A stretch of 20,203 nucleotides of DNA from CALJIC01 sp039805565 (lineage in GTDB: Bacteria > Chloroflexota > Chloroflexia > Chloroflexales > Roseiflexaceae), in the NCBI GenBank assembly GCA_039805565.1, contig JBDLTZ010000181.1:1-20203 (forward strand). Reading direction: 5' to 3'. Every line of letters begins with the position of its first letter. Position 1 is the first letter of the stretch. A model generated the notes under the pieces. That model worked only from the letters and a program-made list of their open reading frames with translations. It searched no databases and was not told the DNA's origin. Positions 12,812 through 20,203 of the stretch are shown here, piece by piece. Position numbers and translations under genes: made by a program.

Positions 12812-12888
12812 GTTCAGCGTTCGGCGTTCGGCGTTCAGCGTTCGGCGTTCGGCGTTCAGCGTTCGGCGTTCAGCGTTCAGCGTTCAGT
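12812..12888. repeat. Eleven-unit GTTCAGC/GTTCGGC heptamer array
   Basis: Eleven tandem 7-bp units alternating GTTCAGC and GTTCGGC, the last being GTTCAGT. It starts in the T-tail of the terminator and ends 7 nt from the TPR gene's stop codon. The unit differs from the CTGAGTG family but has the same 7-bp period. Plus-strand reading is open in all frames; minus-strand reading meets TGA. Confidence 0.95.
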
Positions 12889-12894
12889 GTCTGT

Positions 12895-13923
12895 CTACGG
12901 GAGCCGAGCCCTGAGCGCGGCGGAGGCGGCCTGGAGCTGGTCATCGATCTGGAGGGCGTCGAGCCGGTCGAGGTCGGCGGCGGTCTGCGCCGTGTCCCCT
13001 GCTGCAAGGGCCAGGTCGGCGCGGGCCAGGAGCGCCTCGGGGTAGCCGGGGCGGAGGCGCAGGGCCTCGTCGAGATCATCGCGGGCGCGCCGCGGGTCCC
13101 CAGATGTGGCGCGGGCCACGGCGCGGGCGTAGTAGGCGTTGGCGGCGCGCGGGCTCAGGCGGATGGCGCGGTCGAGGTCGGCGACCGCGTCGGCGGGGTT
13201 CTGCTCGGCGATGCTGAGCAGCGCGCGCTCGTAGAGCGCGTCGACGTGCTGCGGGTCTGCGGCGAGGGCGGCGTCGTAGGCCTGGCGGGCGGCCGTGTAG
13301 TCACGCTGGCCGTGGAGGGCGACTCCCTGGCGGTAGCGGTGGTCGGCGGCGGCCTGCGGCTCGAGCTCCGCGAGGCGCCCGTAGTCCGCGGCGAGCTGGC
13401 GCGGGTCTGCGCCGGTGCGCTCGAGGAGTGCCGCACGGTTCTTGTAGGCGCGGGCGTAGGTAGGGTCGGCCGTCACGGCGGCCTGGAAGTCGGCCAGGGC
13501 CTCGGGGAAGCGCTCGCGGGCCTGGTGGGCCAGGGCGCGGTTGTTGAGCGCGTGCGCGTTCGTCGGGTCGAGTGCGAGCGCCTGGTCGTAGGCCACAATC
13601 GCCTGGTCGTACTCGCCCTGGTCGAAGAGGAGGTTGCCCTGCTCGTAGAGGTCAGCGGCCTGCTCCTGAACCGTGGGGGTGGGGGTGGGCGCGGGCTGGA
13701 GGATAGGCAGGTCGGCGCAGCCGGCGAGGAGGAGGATTGTCCACAGACTGCCGACGACGGACCACCAGCGGAGCTGCGCGCGACAGCGTTCGGCTCGCTC
13801 CGCCGCTGCTTGCCATCGCGTCGCCCCTTCAGGTATCGGTCGCGGGTTGCGAGCGAAGACGCCGCCCACGGTGGGCCGGTTGTGAGCCGTCAGCTGTCGG
13901 TCGCCGGCGGTTGCTCTGCTCAC
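12895..13923 (-). CDS. TPR-repeat lipoprotein, last gene of cell-wall operon
   Basis: A lipoprotein with about seven tetratricopeptide repeats in tandem from residue about 85 to 335 (for example EQGNLLFDQGEYDQAIVAYD and ALNNRALAHQARERFPEALA). TPR arrays are protein-binding scaffolds; after lipidation it should sit on the outer face of the membrane. The lipobox is LLAGC (about 66-70 from GTG 13923), preceded by a hydrophobic stretch SVVGSLWTILLLAG and followed by a Pro/Thr linker. The GTG overlaps the PBP stop as GTGA. The 50-residue stretch before the signal helix is unusually long and low in hydrophobicity, so the true start may be further in (GTG 13869), or the region may have been altered by repeat insertion. 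By position it probably supports the PBP/SEDS pair. Confidence 0.85.
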   Translation of the reverse strand: MSRATAGDRQLTAHNRPTVGGVFARNPRPIPEGATRWQAAAERAERCRAQLRWWSVVGSLWTILLLAGCADLPILQPAPTPTPTVQEQAADLYEQGNLLFDQGEYDQAIVAYDQALALDPTNAHALNNRALAHQARERFPEALADFQAAVTADPTYARAYKNRAALLERTGADPRQLAADYGRLAELEPQAAADHRYRQGVALHGQRDYTAARQAYDAALAADPQHVDALYERALLSIAEQNPADAVADLDRAIRLSPRAANAYYARAVARATSGDPRRARDDLDEALRLRPGYPEALLARADLALAAGDTAQTAADLDRLDALQIDDQLQAASAALRARLP

Positions 13924-15641
13924 GGCTGCACCCCCAGCGCGGCGGCGAGCACCTGGCGGGCCACGGGGAGCGCGCTGCGGCTGCCCTCGCCGCCGCGCTC
14001 GACGATCACGGCGATGGCGAACTGCGGCTGCTCGACCGGGGCGATCGCCACGAACCACGAGTGCGGGTTGCCGCCCGGCGCCTCGGCGGTGCCGGTCTTG
14101 GCGCCGATCGCCACGCCCGGGAGCGACACGGGGTTGGCGTAGCCCACCTCCACCGACGTCTGCATAATCGAGCGCATCTGCTGAGCGACCTGCGAGGTGA
14201 TCACCTGGCGCAGGGCTTCGGGCTGGGCGCTGTAGCGCACCTGCTCTCCGGCGCGCACCTCCTGGACCAGGTAGGGGCGCATCATCGCTCCGTTGTTCGC
14301 CACCGCTGCGGCCATCTGCGCCATGTCGAGCGGCGTGACGAGCGCCTGGCCCTGGCCGAAGGCCGTGTCGGCGAGGGCCACGGGGCGCTGGAGGAAGGCG
14401 GCGTCCCCCGCGATCGTGCCTGCGTCGGCGGGGATGTCGCGCAGAGCCGGCTCGGCGGGGGTGTCGGCGTAGCCCAGGCCGAAACGTTGGGCGTAGGCGC
14501 CGAAGCGCTCGGGGCCGAGGGCCAGCCCGATCTGCGCGAAGGCTGTGTTGCAGGACCAGGCGAAGACGCGCCGCAGGTCGGATGGGTCGCCGGTGCGGCG
14601 GGCGAGGTTCTCGACGGCGTTGACCACCGGCGGCGCGCCGGCCTCGGTCTCGAGGCGGTTCGGGCAGGTGATCTGGCCCTCGGGGCCGTTGAGCACCTGG
14701 GCGTCGAGCGCGGCGGCGGCGGTGAGGGTCTTGATCACCGAGCCGGGCGGGTAGCGGCCCTGCACGGCGCGGTTGAGCAGCGGGCTTGCGGGGCTCTGGG
14801 TGAGGGCCTGCCAGGCGGCCTGGGCGCGGGCCACGTCCTCCTCGGAGGCGCGGGCGGGCAGCACCAGCTGGTTGGGGTCGAAGCGCGGGTAGCTGGCGAG
14901 CGCCAGGATGGCGCCGGTGCGCGGGTCGAGCAGCACCACTGCGCCCGGTCGCTCGCCGAGCGCCTCCTGGGCCACCTGCTGCAGGCGACCGTCGATCGTC
15001 AACGTCACGTCGGCGGGCTGGGCCTCGAAGGGCGTGCCGGCGAGGCGGGCCTGGAGCAGCGCGGTGGGCGAGAGCGTGCGCGAGCCGGAGAGATCGGCGT
15101 CGTAGGTGGCCTCGACGCCGGATGTGCCGTAGAGGCGGCTCTGGAAGCCGACGATGTGGCCCATCGTGGGGCTGTAGGCCCGCAGGCCGTCGCGGGTCTC
15201 GGCCAGCGGCGCGCCGGAGCGGTCGCGGATCGTACCGCGGGCCGCACTCGCCGCTTCGACCTCCCAGACGCGGCCGCTGCCGAGGGCCGTACGGTCACCG
15301 GGGCGCACGGCGGCCGTATCGGGCTGCTCCTGGACGGGGGACTGTCGCAGGGCGGCGACGCGCTCGCGGGTGCTGGCGGCCTGGGCAACCTGCTCACGGG
15401 CGAGCTGGAGCGCCACGGCCCCGAAGACCAGCGACACCACCAGCGTGAGGCGGGCGAGGCCGAGGGTGGCGGTGGGCCTGCCGGCCATCGTGGCGCGGGG
15501 CAGGAGCGAGAGCAGCCAGAGGCCCGTGAGGAGGGTCAGGCGCCACAGGGACACGTCGGGCAGCCAGAGGCCGACGCCGAGGATGGCGATGGCGACGATG
15601 AGGCCGAGGTACCCAATAATCGTTTTGTGGCGATTGTTCAC
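13920..15641 (-). CDS. Class B penicillin-binding protein (PbpA/FtsI-type transpeptidase)
   Basis: A 573-residue DD-transpeptidase that crosslinks peptidoglycan in partnership with the SEDS protein encoded just upstream. Active-site motifs are S301-x-x-K304 (PPGSVIKT), S363-C-N365 (WSCNT) and K515-T-G-T. The dimerisation/pedestal region (about 130-215) includes RGTIRDRSGAPLAE and FQSRLYGTSGVEATYD, typical of mycobacterial PbpA-like enzymes. The N-terminus has three hydrophobic stretches (about 8-27, 30-48, 60-81) where one is normal. Start GTG 15641 lies 2 nt after the SEDS TAA; the longer frame upstream is a shadow of that gene. It is not bifunctional: no glycosyltransferase 51 domain is present. 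Beta-lactam binding is expected. Confidence 0.92.
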   Translation of the reverse strand: MNNRHKTIIGYLGLIVAIAILGVGLWLPDVSLWRLTLLTGLWLLSLLPRATMAGRPTATLGLARLTLVVSLVFGAVALQLAREQVAQAASTRERVAALRQSPVQEQPDTAAVRPGDRTALGSGRVWEVEAASAARGTIRDRSGAPLAETRDGLRAYSPTMGHIVGFQSRLYGTSGVEATYDADLSGSRTLSPTALLQARLAGTPFEAQPADVTLTIDGRLQQVAQEALGERPGAVVLLDPRTGAILALASYPRFDPNQLVLPARASEEDVARAQAAWQALTQSPASPLLNRAVQGRYPPGSVIKTLTAAAALDAQVLNGPEGQITCPNRLETEAGAPPVVNAVENLARRTGDPSDLRRVFAWSCNTAFAQIGLALGPERFGAYAQRFGLGYADTPAEPALRDIPADAGTIAGDAAFLQRPVALADTAFGQGQALVTPLDMAQMAAAVANNGAMMRPYLVQEVRAGEQVRYSAQPEALRQVITSQVAQQMRSIMQTSVEVGYANPVSLPGVAIGAKTGTAEAPGGNPHSWFVAIAPVEQPQFAIAVIVERGGEGSRSALPVARQVLAAALGVQP

Positions 15642-15643
15642 GC

Positions 15644-16969
15644 TTACAGCACCGATGGCGGCTTCCGCGCCGCCGAGATCCGCAGCAGAATGCCGAGCAT
15701 CGCGAAGTTGACCAGCGTAGATGATCCGCCGTAGCTGACGAACGGCAGTGTGATGCCGGTGAGCGGGATGAGGTTGGTGGTGCCCGCCGTGATGATCAGC
15801 GCCTGTGCGACGATCGCGGTCGTGAGGCCGGCGGCCAGCAGCTGCTGGAAGCCGTCGCGGGCGCGGGCGGCCACCCGGTACCCCTGGACGGCGAGCAGCG
15901 CGTAGCAGAGCAGCAGGCCGAGCGCGCCCACCAGCCCGAGCTCCTCGGCCACCGCCGTGAACACGAAGTCGGTGTGGCTCTCCGGCACGGATGTCGGGTC
16001 GCCGAGGCCGAGGCCCGCGCCGGCCAGGCCGCCGTTGGCGAGCGCGTAGAGCGCCTGGACCATCTGGTACCCGCCACCGAGCGGGTCGGCCCACGGGTCG
16101 CGCCATGCGTCCACGCGGGTGCGGACGTGGGCGAAGACCGGGTAGAGGGCTGCGGCGCCGGCGGCGAAGGCGGCCAGCCCCGCGACGACGTAGCTCGGGC
16201 GGGCGGTGATGAGGTAGAGCATCGCCAGGAAGATCGCGAAGAACAGCAGCGCGGCGCCGAGGTCCTTCTGCACCACGATCAGGCCGGCGGTGAGCCCCCA
16301 CATCAGCAGGATGGGCAGCAGGTAGGGCAGCGGCGGCAGGCGCAGCGCGCCGAGCCGGTAGGACGCCGCGCCGATCAGGTTGCGCCGGTCGTCGAGGTAG
16401 GTGGCCAGGTAGACCACCAGCAGGATCTTGAGCGGCTCGACGGGCTGGAGCTGAAAGAAGCCGAGGTTGAGCCATAGGCGCGCGCCGTTGCGCTCGACGC
16501 CGAAGAGCGCCGTGATGGCTACGAGCAGCAGGCCGAGCGCGAGCCAGGTGTAGCGGTAGAGCCGCAGCCACTGCATGCGCCAGGGCACGAAGCTGACGAT
16601 CGCCAGCAGCACGACGCCGAGGAGCACCCAGGTCACCTGCTTGACGGCGATGCCGGCGTAGGCCTGGCCGTAGCGCGCCAGCAGGTCCGGCTCGAGGCGG
16701 CGCGCCATCACCATTCCCAGCCCGGCGAGCAGCGCGGCGATCGGGAGCAGGAGCTGGTCCTCGCCCCAGCCGCGCAGGGCGAGCGCGGCGCTCAGCGCCA
16801 GGAACAGGATGACGAAGCCGCCGACGATCGCCATGTCGGCCCAGCGCACGGCGCCGCCGGCCTCGACGATCAGCGTGCCGAGGCCGACAACCAGCAGCAG
16901 GCAGGCGGTGATCAGGAGCTCGAGCTCGATCAGGCGGGCGCCGGCGCGGGTCCTAAGGGTGTTCAGCAT
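15644..16969 (-). CDS. FtsW/RodA/SpoVE-family SEDS peptidoglycan glycosyltransferase
   Basis: A 441-residue polytopic membrane protein with about 10-12 helices. SEDS proteins polymerise lipid II into glycan strands. Family signatures are VERNGARLWLNLGFFQLQP (158-176) followed by EPLKI with Glu178, the likely catalytic Asp236 in VQKDLG, the extracytoplasmic PESHTDFVF (329-337), and C-terminal GITLPFVSYGGSS (405-417). The N-terminal 70 residues carry two extra helices (about 17-36 and 45-66) before the usual start, longer than most RodA. I cannot decide between FtsW and RodA by eye; the kinase/PBP neighbours favour the actinobacterial RodA (FtsW-like) arrangement. AGGAGA, overlapping the kinase stop codon, provides its ribosome site 6-7 nt upstream. 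Confidence 0.93.
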   Translation of the reverse strand: MLNTLRTRAGARLIELELLITACLLLVVGLGTLIVEAGGAVRWADMAIVGGFVILFLALSAALALRGWGEDQLLLPIAALLAGLGMVMARRLEPDLLARYGQAYAGIAVKQVTWVLLGVVLLAIVSFVPWRMQWLRLYRYTWLALGLLLVAITALFGVERNGARLWLNLGFFQLQPVEPLKILLVVYLATYLDDRRNLIGAASYRLGALRLPPLPYLLPILLMWGLTAGLIVVQKDLGAALLFFAIFLAMLYLITARPSYVVAGLAAFAAGAAALYPVFAHVRTRVDAWRDPWADPLGGGYQMVQALYALANGGLAGAGLGLGDPTSVPESHTDFVFTAVAEELGLVGALGLLLCYALLAVQGYRVAARARDGFQQLLAAGLTTAIVAQALIITAGTTNLIPLTGITLPFVSYGGSSTLVNFAMLGILLRISAARKPPSVL

Positions 16970-16979
16970 GCGATCTCTC

Positions 16980-18485
16980 CTACGGCCCCACGCTCAGCGG
17001 TAGCCGGAGGCCGCTTGCCTCGGCCGCGGACTGGACTTCGGCGAGGGCGGCGCGCACGGTCTCGGGCGGGACGCTTCCGGCGCGCCCGGCCCGCACGAGC
17101 TGCTGCTGCAGCGCCGTGAGCGCCGCCGTGGCTCCGGCGCTGTCGCCCGACGCGAGGGCGAGCTCTGCGCTGTTGACGCTGGCCAGGATTGCGTCGCGCT
17201 CGGCGCCGGCGACCAGCGGGTCCTCGAAGAGCGTGCGCAGGCCCTTGAGCGGGCCTGCGGGCTCGGGTGCCTCTGTGGCCTCCGGCGCGCCGGCATCCGT
17301 CGGCTCTGCGGCGGGTGTGCTCTGCGCCGCGGACGTGGGCGCCGGTCGGGCGCCGCTCTCCGTGGCTCCCTGGGCTGCAAGCAGCGCGCCGCCGACCAGC
17401 AGGATCGTGAGCAGTGCGGCCAGGATCGGGAGGGCGCGGGAGGTAAGCGCCGAGTGCTGAGTGCTGGGTGCTGAGTGCTGAGTGCTGAGTGCTGGGTGCT
17501 GGGTGTCAGAGCCGGATGTGCTGAGTGCTGCGTGCTGGGCGGCGGGCGCTGGTGTGGCCGGAGGTGTGAGCGGCTGCCAGGCGGTGGTGGGGAGAGCGTG
17601 GATGTCGGCGGCGGGCTGCTGGGCAGGCTGACGACCCGGCCAGGCGGCCTCGATCGCGCGCGCGAGCTCTCCGGCGCTGGCGAAGCGGTCGGCGGGACGC
17701 TTGGCCAGGGCGCGCTGCACCACCGCCTCCACCTCAGGTGGGAGGTTGGCGCGCAGCGGCTGGAGCGGCGGGGGCGGCTCCTGCAGGTGCTGGAGCACGA
17801 CGCCGAGCGGGGTGTTGCCATCGAAGGGTGGGCGGCCGCCGATCAGCTGGTAGAGCACGACGCCGAGGGCGTAGATGTCGCTCGCGGGCGTGAGCGACTC
17901 GCCCCGCGCCTGCTCGGGGGAGACGTAGGCGGGGGTGCCCATCACCACGCCGGCCTGCGTCTGGGTGGTCTCGCCGATGGTGCTCTTGGCGATGCCGAAG
18001 TCTGTGAGCACCAGTGCGCCCGCGGCGTTCCAGAGCGCGTTGCTGGGCTTCACGTCGCGGTGGATGATGCCGGCGGCGTGTGCTGCGTCGAGGGCCTCGG
18101 CGAGCTGACGCACCACCGCCATCACTTCCATGCGCGGCATCGGCTGGCCGCGGGCTGTGAGCTCGGCGAGCCGCTGCTCCAGTGTCGGGCCGGGGAGCAG
18201 CTCCTGGACCATATAGACCACCTGGTCCTGCACGCCGAAGTCGTAGACATGGACGATGTGCGGGTGGCGCAGCCGCGCGATCAGGCGGGCCTCCTGGCGG
18301 AAGCGCTCCACGAAGCCGGTCTGGGAGGCGGCGAGCTCGGAGAGCACCTTGATCGCCACGGGCCGCTGGAGGTTGTGGTCGAAGCCGCGGTAGACGCTGG
18401 CCATACCGCCGCTGCCGATAGGGGCCTGCACCTCGTAGACGCCCAGGCGGGCGCCGAGGACATTGGAAGGAGTGAGCGCTGTCAC
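16980..18485 (-). CDS. Transmembrane Ser/Thr protein kinase (PknB-like, no PASTA)
   Basis: A 501-residue Hanks-type kinase. The cytosolic catalytic domain (about 15-280) is complete: glycine loop GSGGMASVY (24-32), VAIK with Lys46, HRDVKPSN (142-149, Asp144), DFG (162-164), activation segment GTPAYVSPEQ and DIYALGVVLYQL. The juxtamembrane linker (281-350) is Pro/Ala-rich, and residues 317-348 are Ser/Thr/Gln/His repeats encoded by a heptamer array. One membrane helix (351-371) leads to an external Ala/Pro/Thr linker and a helical C-terminal segment (411-495). PASTA repeats, usual in cell-wall kinases of this arrangement, are absent. Likely targets are the adjacent SEDS, PBP or sigma factor (inference). 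Only 10 nt separate it from the SEDS gene. Confidence 0.93.
   Translation of the reverse strand: MTALTPSNVLGARLGVYEVQAPIGSGGMASVYRGFDHNLQRPVAIKVLSELAASQTGFVERFRQEARLIARLRHPHIVHVYDFGVQDQVVYMVQELLPGPTLEQRLAELTARGQPMPRMEVMAVVRQLAEALDAAHAAGIIHRDVKPSNALWNAAGALVLTDFGIAKSTIGETTQTQAGVVMGTPAYVSPEQARGESLTPASDIYALGVVLYQLIGGRPPFDGNTPLGVVLQHLQEPPPPLQPLRANLPPEVEAVVQRALAKRPADRFASAGELARAIEAAWPGRQPAQQPAADIHALPTTAWQPLTPPATPAPAAQHAALSTSGSDTQHPALSTQHSAPSTQHSALTSRALPILAALLTILLVGGALLAAQGATESGARPAPTSAAQSTPAAEPTDAGAPEATEAPEPAGPLKGLRTLFEDPLVAGAERDAILASVNSAELALASGDSAGATAALTALQQQLVRAGRAGSVPPETVRAALAEVQSAAEASGLRLPLSVGP
17442..17537. repeat. CTGAGTG heptamer array inside kinase gene
   Basis: Plus strand shows tandem CTGAGTG/CTGGGTG units (about 17448-17506), then a short non-repeat segment, then more units to about 17537. 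On the coding (minus) strand these read as repeats of STQHSAL: 21 bp of three heptamers gives seven codons without stops. The same unit forms the intergenic arrays at 2-134 and 12707-12755. Confidence 0.9.
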
Positions 18486-18499
18486 GGTGCTACGTCCCC

Positions 18500-19687
<1,188 letters not shown>

Positions 19688-19690
19688 GCT

Positions 19691-20203
19691 CTAGCTCGGT
19701 CTTGGGAGAAGTCGCTCCAGGGAGCGGAGCGCTCGCCACTGCATCTGCTTCACCGCGTTCTCGGTCTTGTCGAGCACTTGGGCCACCTCGCGCGGGGACT
19801 GCCCGCCCACGAAGCGCAGCAGCAGGACGTGCCGCTGCTCCTCGGTGAGCTGCTCGAGAGCCCCGCGCACCTCGGCCGCCGCGAGCTGGTCTACGACGCG
19901 GATCGCCGGGTCGGTGATCGGCTGCGCGACCTGCTCCAGGTCCTCTACCGCAACCATGCGGTTGGCGCGCTTGAGCGCGTTGACTGCCAGGTTGTGGGCG
20001 ATGCGGTACAGCCAGGCTTTGAATGGGGCGCCGGAGTAGCTGTACCCCTCGATCGCTTCGATCATCATCAGGTAGGTCTCGCCGACGATGTCCTCGGCGA
20101 GTTGGTGGTCGCCGGTGAGACTGTAGACGTAGCGGTAGAGCGCGTCGCCGTAGCGGGCGATGGCCTCGCGGTAGGCGTCGTCATCGTAGGATTTCAGGCG
20201 CTC
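19691..20203 (-). CDS. ECF-type RNA polymerase sigma factor (5' end beyond window)
   Basis: The frame is open from the right edge to TAG 19691, giving the last 170 residues; the start lies outside the window. Region 2 is present: YGDALYRYVYSLTGDHQLAEDIVGETYLM, then FKAWLYRIAHNLAVNALKR, which covers -10 recognition and core binding. Region 4 follows: LTEEQRHVLLLRFVGGQSPREVAQVLDKTENAVKQMQWRALRSL, a helix-turn-helix that recognises the -35. There is no region 3, so it is an ECF (group 4) sigma factor. It is the first gene seen in the operon, 3 nt before the membrane regulator, and probably directs transcription of this operon and other envelope genes. Confidence 0.93.
   Translation of the reverse strand, partial: ERLKSYDDDAYREAIARYGDALYRYVYSLTGDHQLAEDIVGETYLMMIEAIEGYSYSGAPFKAWLYRIAHNLAVNALKRANRMVAVEDLEQVAQPITDPAIRVVDQLAAAEVRGALEQLTEEQRHVLLLRFVGGQSPREVAQVLDKTENAVKQMQWRALRSLERLLPRPS

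Noticed and set aside
13737..15734. A plus-strand open frame of about 665 codons opposite the PBP gene
   Set aside because: It is antisense to a gene with intact SxxK, SxN and KTG motifs. Its product is Gly/His/Arg/Glu-rich low-complexity sequence typical of the shadow strand of high-GC genes.
15642..16571. An in-frame N-terminal extension of the PBP reading frame
   Set aside because: It overlaps the SEDS gene in another frame, and the translation is Arg/Ala/Pro/His-rich without hydrophobic helices. GTG 15641 gives the expected start.

Overview
This high-GC window (20,203 bp) reads like a Chloroflexota chromosome, most likely a filamentous Chloroflexales/Roseiflexus-type lineage. That placement is an inference from three things: the gene families, the strong G/C third-position bias, and the many intergenic heptamer tandem arrays (CTGAGTG, GTTCAGC and GGTCGTC families), which I associate with those genomes. 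No rRNA, tRNA, IS element, phage gene or CRISPR array was seen.

Layout. 1-134: a 19-unit heptamer array. 212-940 (+): a pteridine-reductase-like SDR, ending in a 4-bp convergent overlap with a YesL-like membrane protein (minus), itself downstream of a family 2 glycosyltransferase (minus). 2867-3313 (+): a small two-helix membrane protein. 3400-5396 (minus): a compact operon of trmD, a bactofilin and a DivIC/FtsB-like septum protein. 5461-8357 (minus): an alpha/beta hydrolase, a GNAT acetyltransferase and an erythromycin-esterase family protein. 8509-10079: a decayed patch with a GGDEF relic, a glycine-zipper stress protein, a tiny ORF and a truncated DUF2171 protein. 10224-12710: a Bcp/PrxQ peroxiredoxin, an O-methyltransferase, a frameshifted YdeI-family gene (minus) and a small anchored extracytoplasmic protein. 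12895-20203 (minus): a six-gene operon running off the right edge.

The most system-like part is that last operon, in transcription order: ECF-type sigma factor (5' end outside the window), single-pass membrane protein with DUF5666-like and FIMAH-like parts, Ser/Thr protein kinase, FtsW/RodA-type SEDS glycosyltransferase, class B penicillin-binding protein, TPR lipoprotein. Junctions range from a 14-nt gap to a 4-nt overlap. It resembles the actinobacterial kinase/RodA/PbpA arrangement, but the kinase has no PASTA domains and a sigma/regulator pair leads the operon. I infer a regulated peptidoglycan-synthesis module with its own sensory and transcriptional input. The trmD/bactofilin/DivIC operon is a second group with a shape or division flavour.

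A second theme is how the 7-bp repeats interact with genes. They supply stop codons (hydrolase at 5461; small protein at 12708), encode a Ser/Thr/Gln/His-rich linker inside the kinase, and appear to have inserted about 60 codons in frame into trmD. The CTGAGTG repeat stops all three frames on one strand and is fully open on the other, which may explain where arrays are tolerated.
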